Below are positions 4,914-5,556 of a stretch of DNA of 5,556 nt, in pieces; position 1 is the stretch's first letter; the number at the start of each line of letters is the position of its first letter. The position numbers and the translations under genes are program-made. Under the pieces are notes generated by a model. That model searched no databases. It was not told the DNA's origin and saw only the letters and a list, made by a program, of their open reading frames with translations. This stretch comes from Pseudomonadota bacterium. Its GTDB lineage: Bacteria > Pseudomonadota > Alphaproteobacteria > Rhizobiales > Xanthobacteraceae. The DNA lies in assembly GCA_023432885.1 (NCBI GenBank), contig JAEZEU010000515.1, forward strand, positions 1 through 5,556, written 5' to 3'.

Positions 4914-5556
4914 TAGATCTTGATGGGGGCCACGTCGATCCAGCGCCGCTCCTTCCAGCTCTGCAGCGCGCACTCGGCGAGCTGCACGCCCTTGGCGCCT
5001 TCGAGCAGCGTGTACTTGTAAGGCGCATCCTCGCAGACGTGGCGGATGAACATCTCCCACTGTTCCTTGAAGCCGTTGTCGTAGGCGGCGTTCTCGGGGA
5101 GCTTCTGCCAGTCGGCATAGAAATCGTGCAGGCGCTTCTCGTCGGGGTTCCACACCGGGCGCGGCGTGGCCTGGCGGGCCTGGATCATGCAGTCGGAAAG
5201 CCCGGCCACTGCCGAGCCGAGCGTGCCGTCGACCTGGAAGGTGACGAGGTCATCGCGATAGACGCGCGTCACCCAGCTCATGTTGATGTGCGCGATCACG
5301 CCGCCCTTGAGGCGGAAGGTGGCGTAAGCGGAATCGTCCGCGGTCGCCGTGTATTTCTTCGCCTTCTCGTCATAGCGCTCGGGGATGTCGGTCGTGCCGA
5401 TGCACGAGACGCTCTCGACCTCGCCGAACAGATTGTCGAGCACGTAACGCCAGTGGCAGACCATGTCCAAGATGATGCCGCCGCCATCCTCGGCGCGGTA
5501 ATTCCAGGACGGGCGCTGCGCTTCCTGCCAGCCGCCCTCGAACACCCAATAGCCGA
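4913..5556 (-). CDS. Gfo/Idh/MocA family oxidoreductase, C-terminal part (partial)
   Basis: Only the last 213 residues are present. The frame is still open at the right edge (GYWVFEGG...), so the N-terminal Rossmann domain, usually about 120-170 residues, lies outside. The visible part is the C-terminal domain that binds the substrate. GGGIILDMVCHWRYVLDNLFG matches the family signature, with Asp and His four residues apart (D30 and H34 counted from the edge; codons near 5465-5467 and 5453-5455), the pair that acts with a lysine outside the window in enzymes such as inositol dehydrogenase. Family members oxidise or reduce sugars, polyols and related compounds with NAD(P). It would be the first visible gene of a minus-strand operon and probably supplies a keto intermediate to the DUF993 and isomerase-like enzymes, or reduces one. 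The substrate is unknown. Confidence 0.88.
   Translation of the reverse strand, partial: GYWVFEGGWQEAQRPSWNYRAEDGGGIILDMVCHWRYVLDNLFGEVESVSCIGTTDIPERYDEKAKKYTATADDSAYATFRLKGGVIAHINMSWVTRVYRDDLVTFQVDGTLGSAVAGLSDCMIQARQATPRPVWNPDEKRLHDFYADWQKLPENAAYDNGFKEQWEMFIRHVCEDAPYKYTLLEGAKGVQLAECALQSWKERRWIDVAPIKI

Noticed and set aside
1..5556. CRISPR array, tRNA, rRNA, riboswitch or transposase gene
   Set aside because: No regularly spaced direct repeats, tRNA-like cloverleaf with TΨC signature, rRNA segment or transposase motif was seen on either strand.

Overview
The window looks like chromosomal DNA of an alphaproteobacterium of the Bradyrhizobium / Nitrobacteraceae type. The reasons are the high GC with strong GC bias at third codon positions, the Bradyrhizobium-like Pro/Ala- and Trp/Tyr-rich exported protein, and several non-coding palindromic repeats that I recognise from memory as dispersed repeats of Bradyrhizobium genomes. 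The genus is an inference from these features and was not tested by a search.

Layout, left to right. Positions 1 to about 482 hold no convincing gene. They are a structured dispersed repeat with nested inverted repeats and three copies of TGATTTGC. About 45 bases beyond it is a weak EcfG-like promoter candidate, then a plus-strand gene (589-2346) for an exported protein of 585 residues. That protein has a signal peptide, a Pro/Ala-rich linker, a Gln/Arg-rich predicted coiled coil, a Trp/Tyr-rich segment and two tandem Spy/CpxP-like (LTxxQ) domains exactly 120 residues apart. The interval 2347-2768 carries three palindromic repeats and one likely plus-strand gene for a 33-residue single-pass membrane peptide (2486-2587).

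The right half is one minus-strand operon read from the right edge leftward: a Gfo/Idh/MocA oxidoreductase (3' part only, cut by the window), a DUF993 protein of the dihydrodipicolinate synthase/aldolase superfamily, and a sugar phosphate isomerase/epimerase-type TIM barrel. The last two share one base (TGATG), so they are probably translationally coupled. An NAD(P)-dependent dehydrogenase, a Schiff-base lyase or aldolase and a metal-dependent TIM-barrel isomerase together suggest catabolism of an oxidised sugar, polyol or similar compound. The substrate cannot be read from the sequence. Transport and regulatory genes, if any, lie beyond the right edge.

The most interesting points are the uncharacterised DUF993 pathway, the exact 120-residue duplication with conserved cysteine pairs in the Spy-like protein, and the palindromic repeats. 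One repeat lies inside the operon and touches a stop codon. Another preserves hairpins within each arm through paired base changes.
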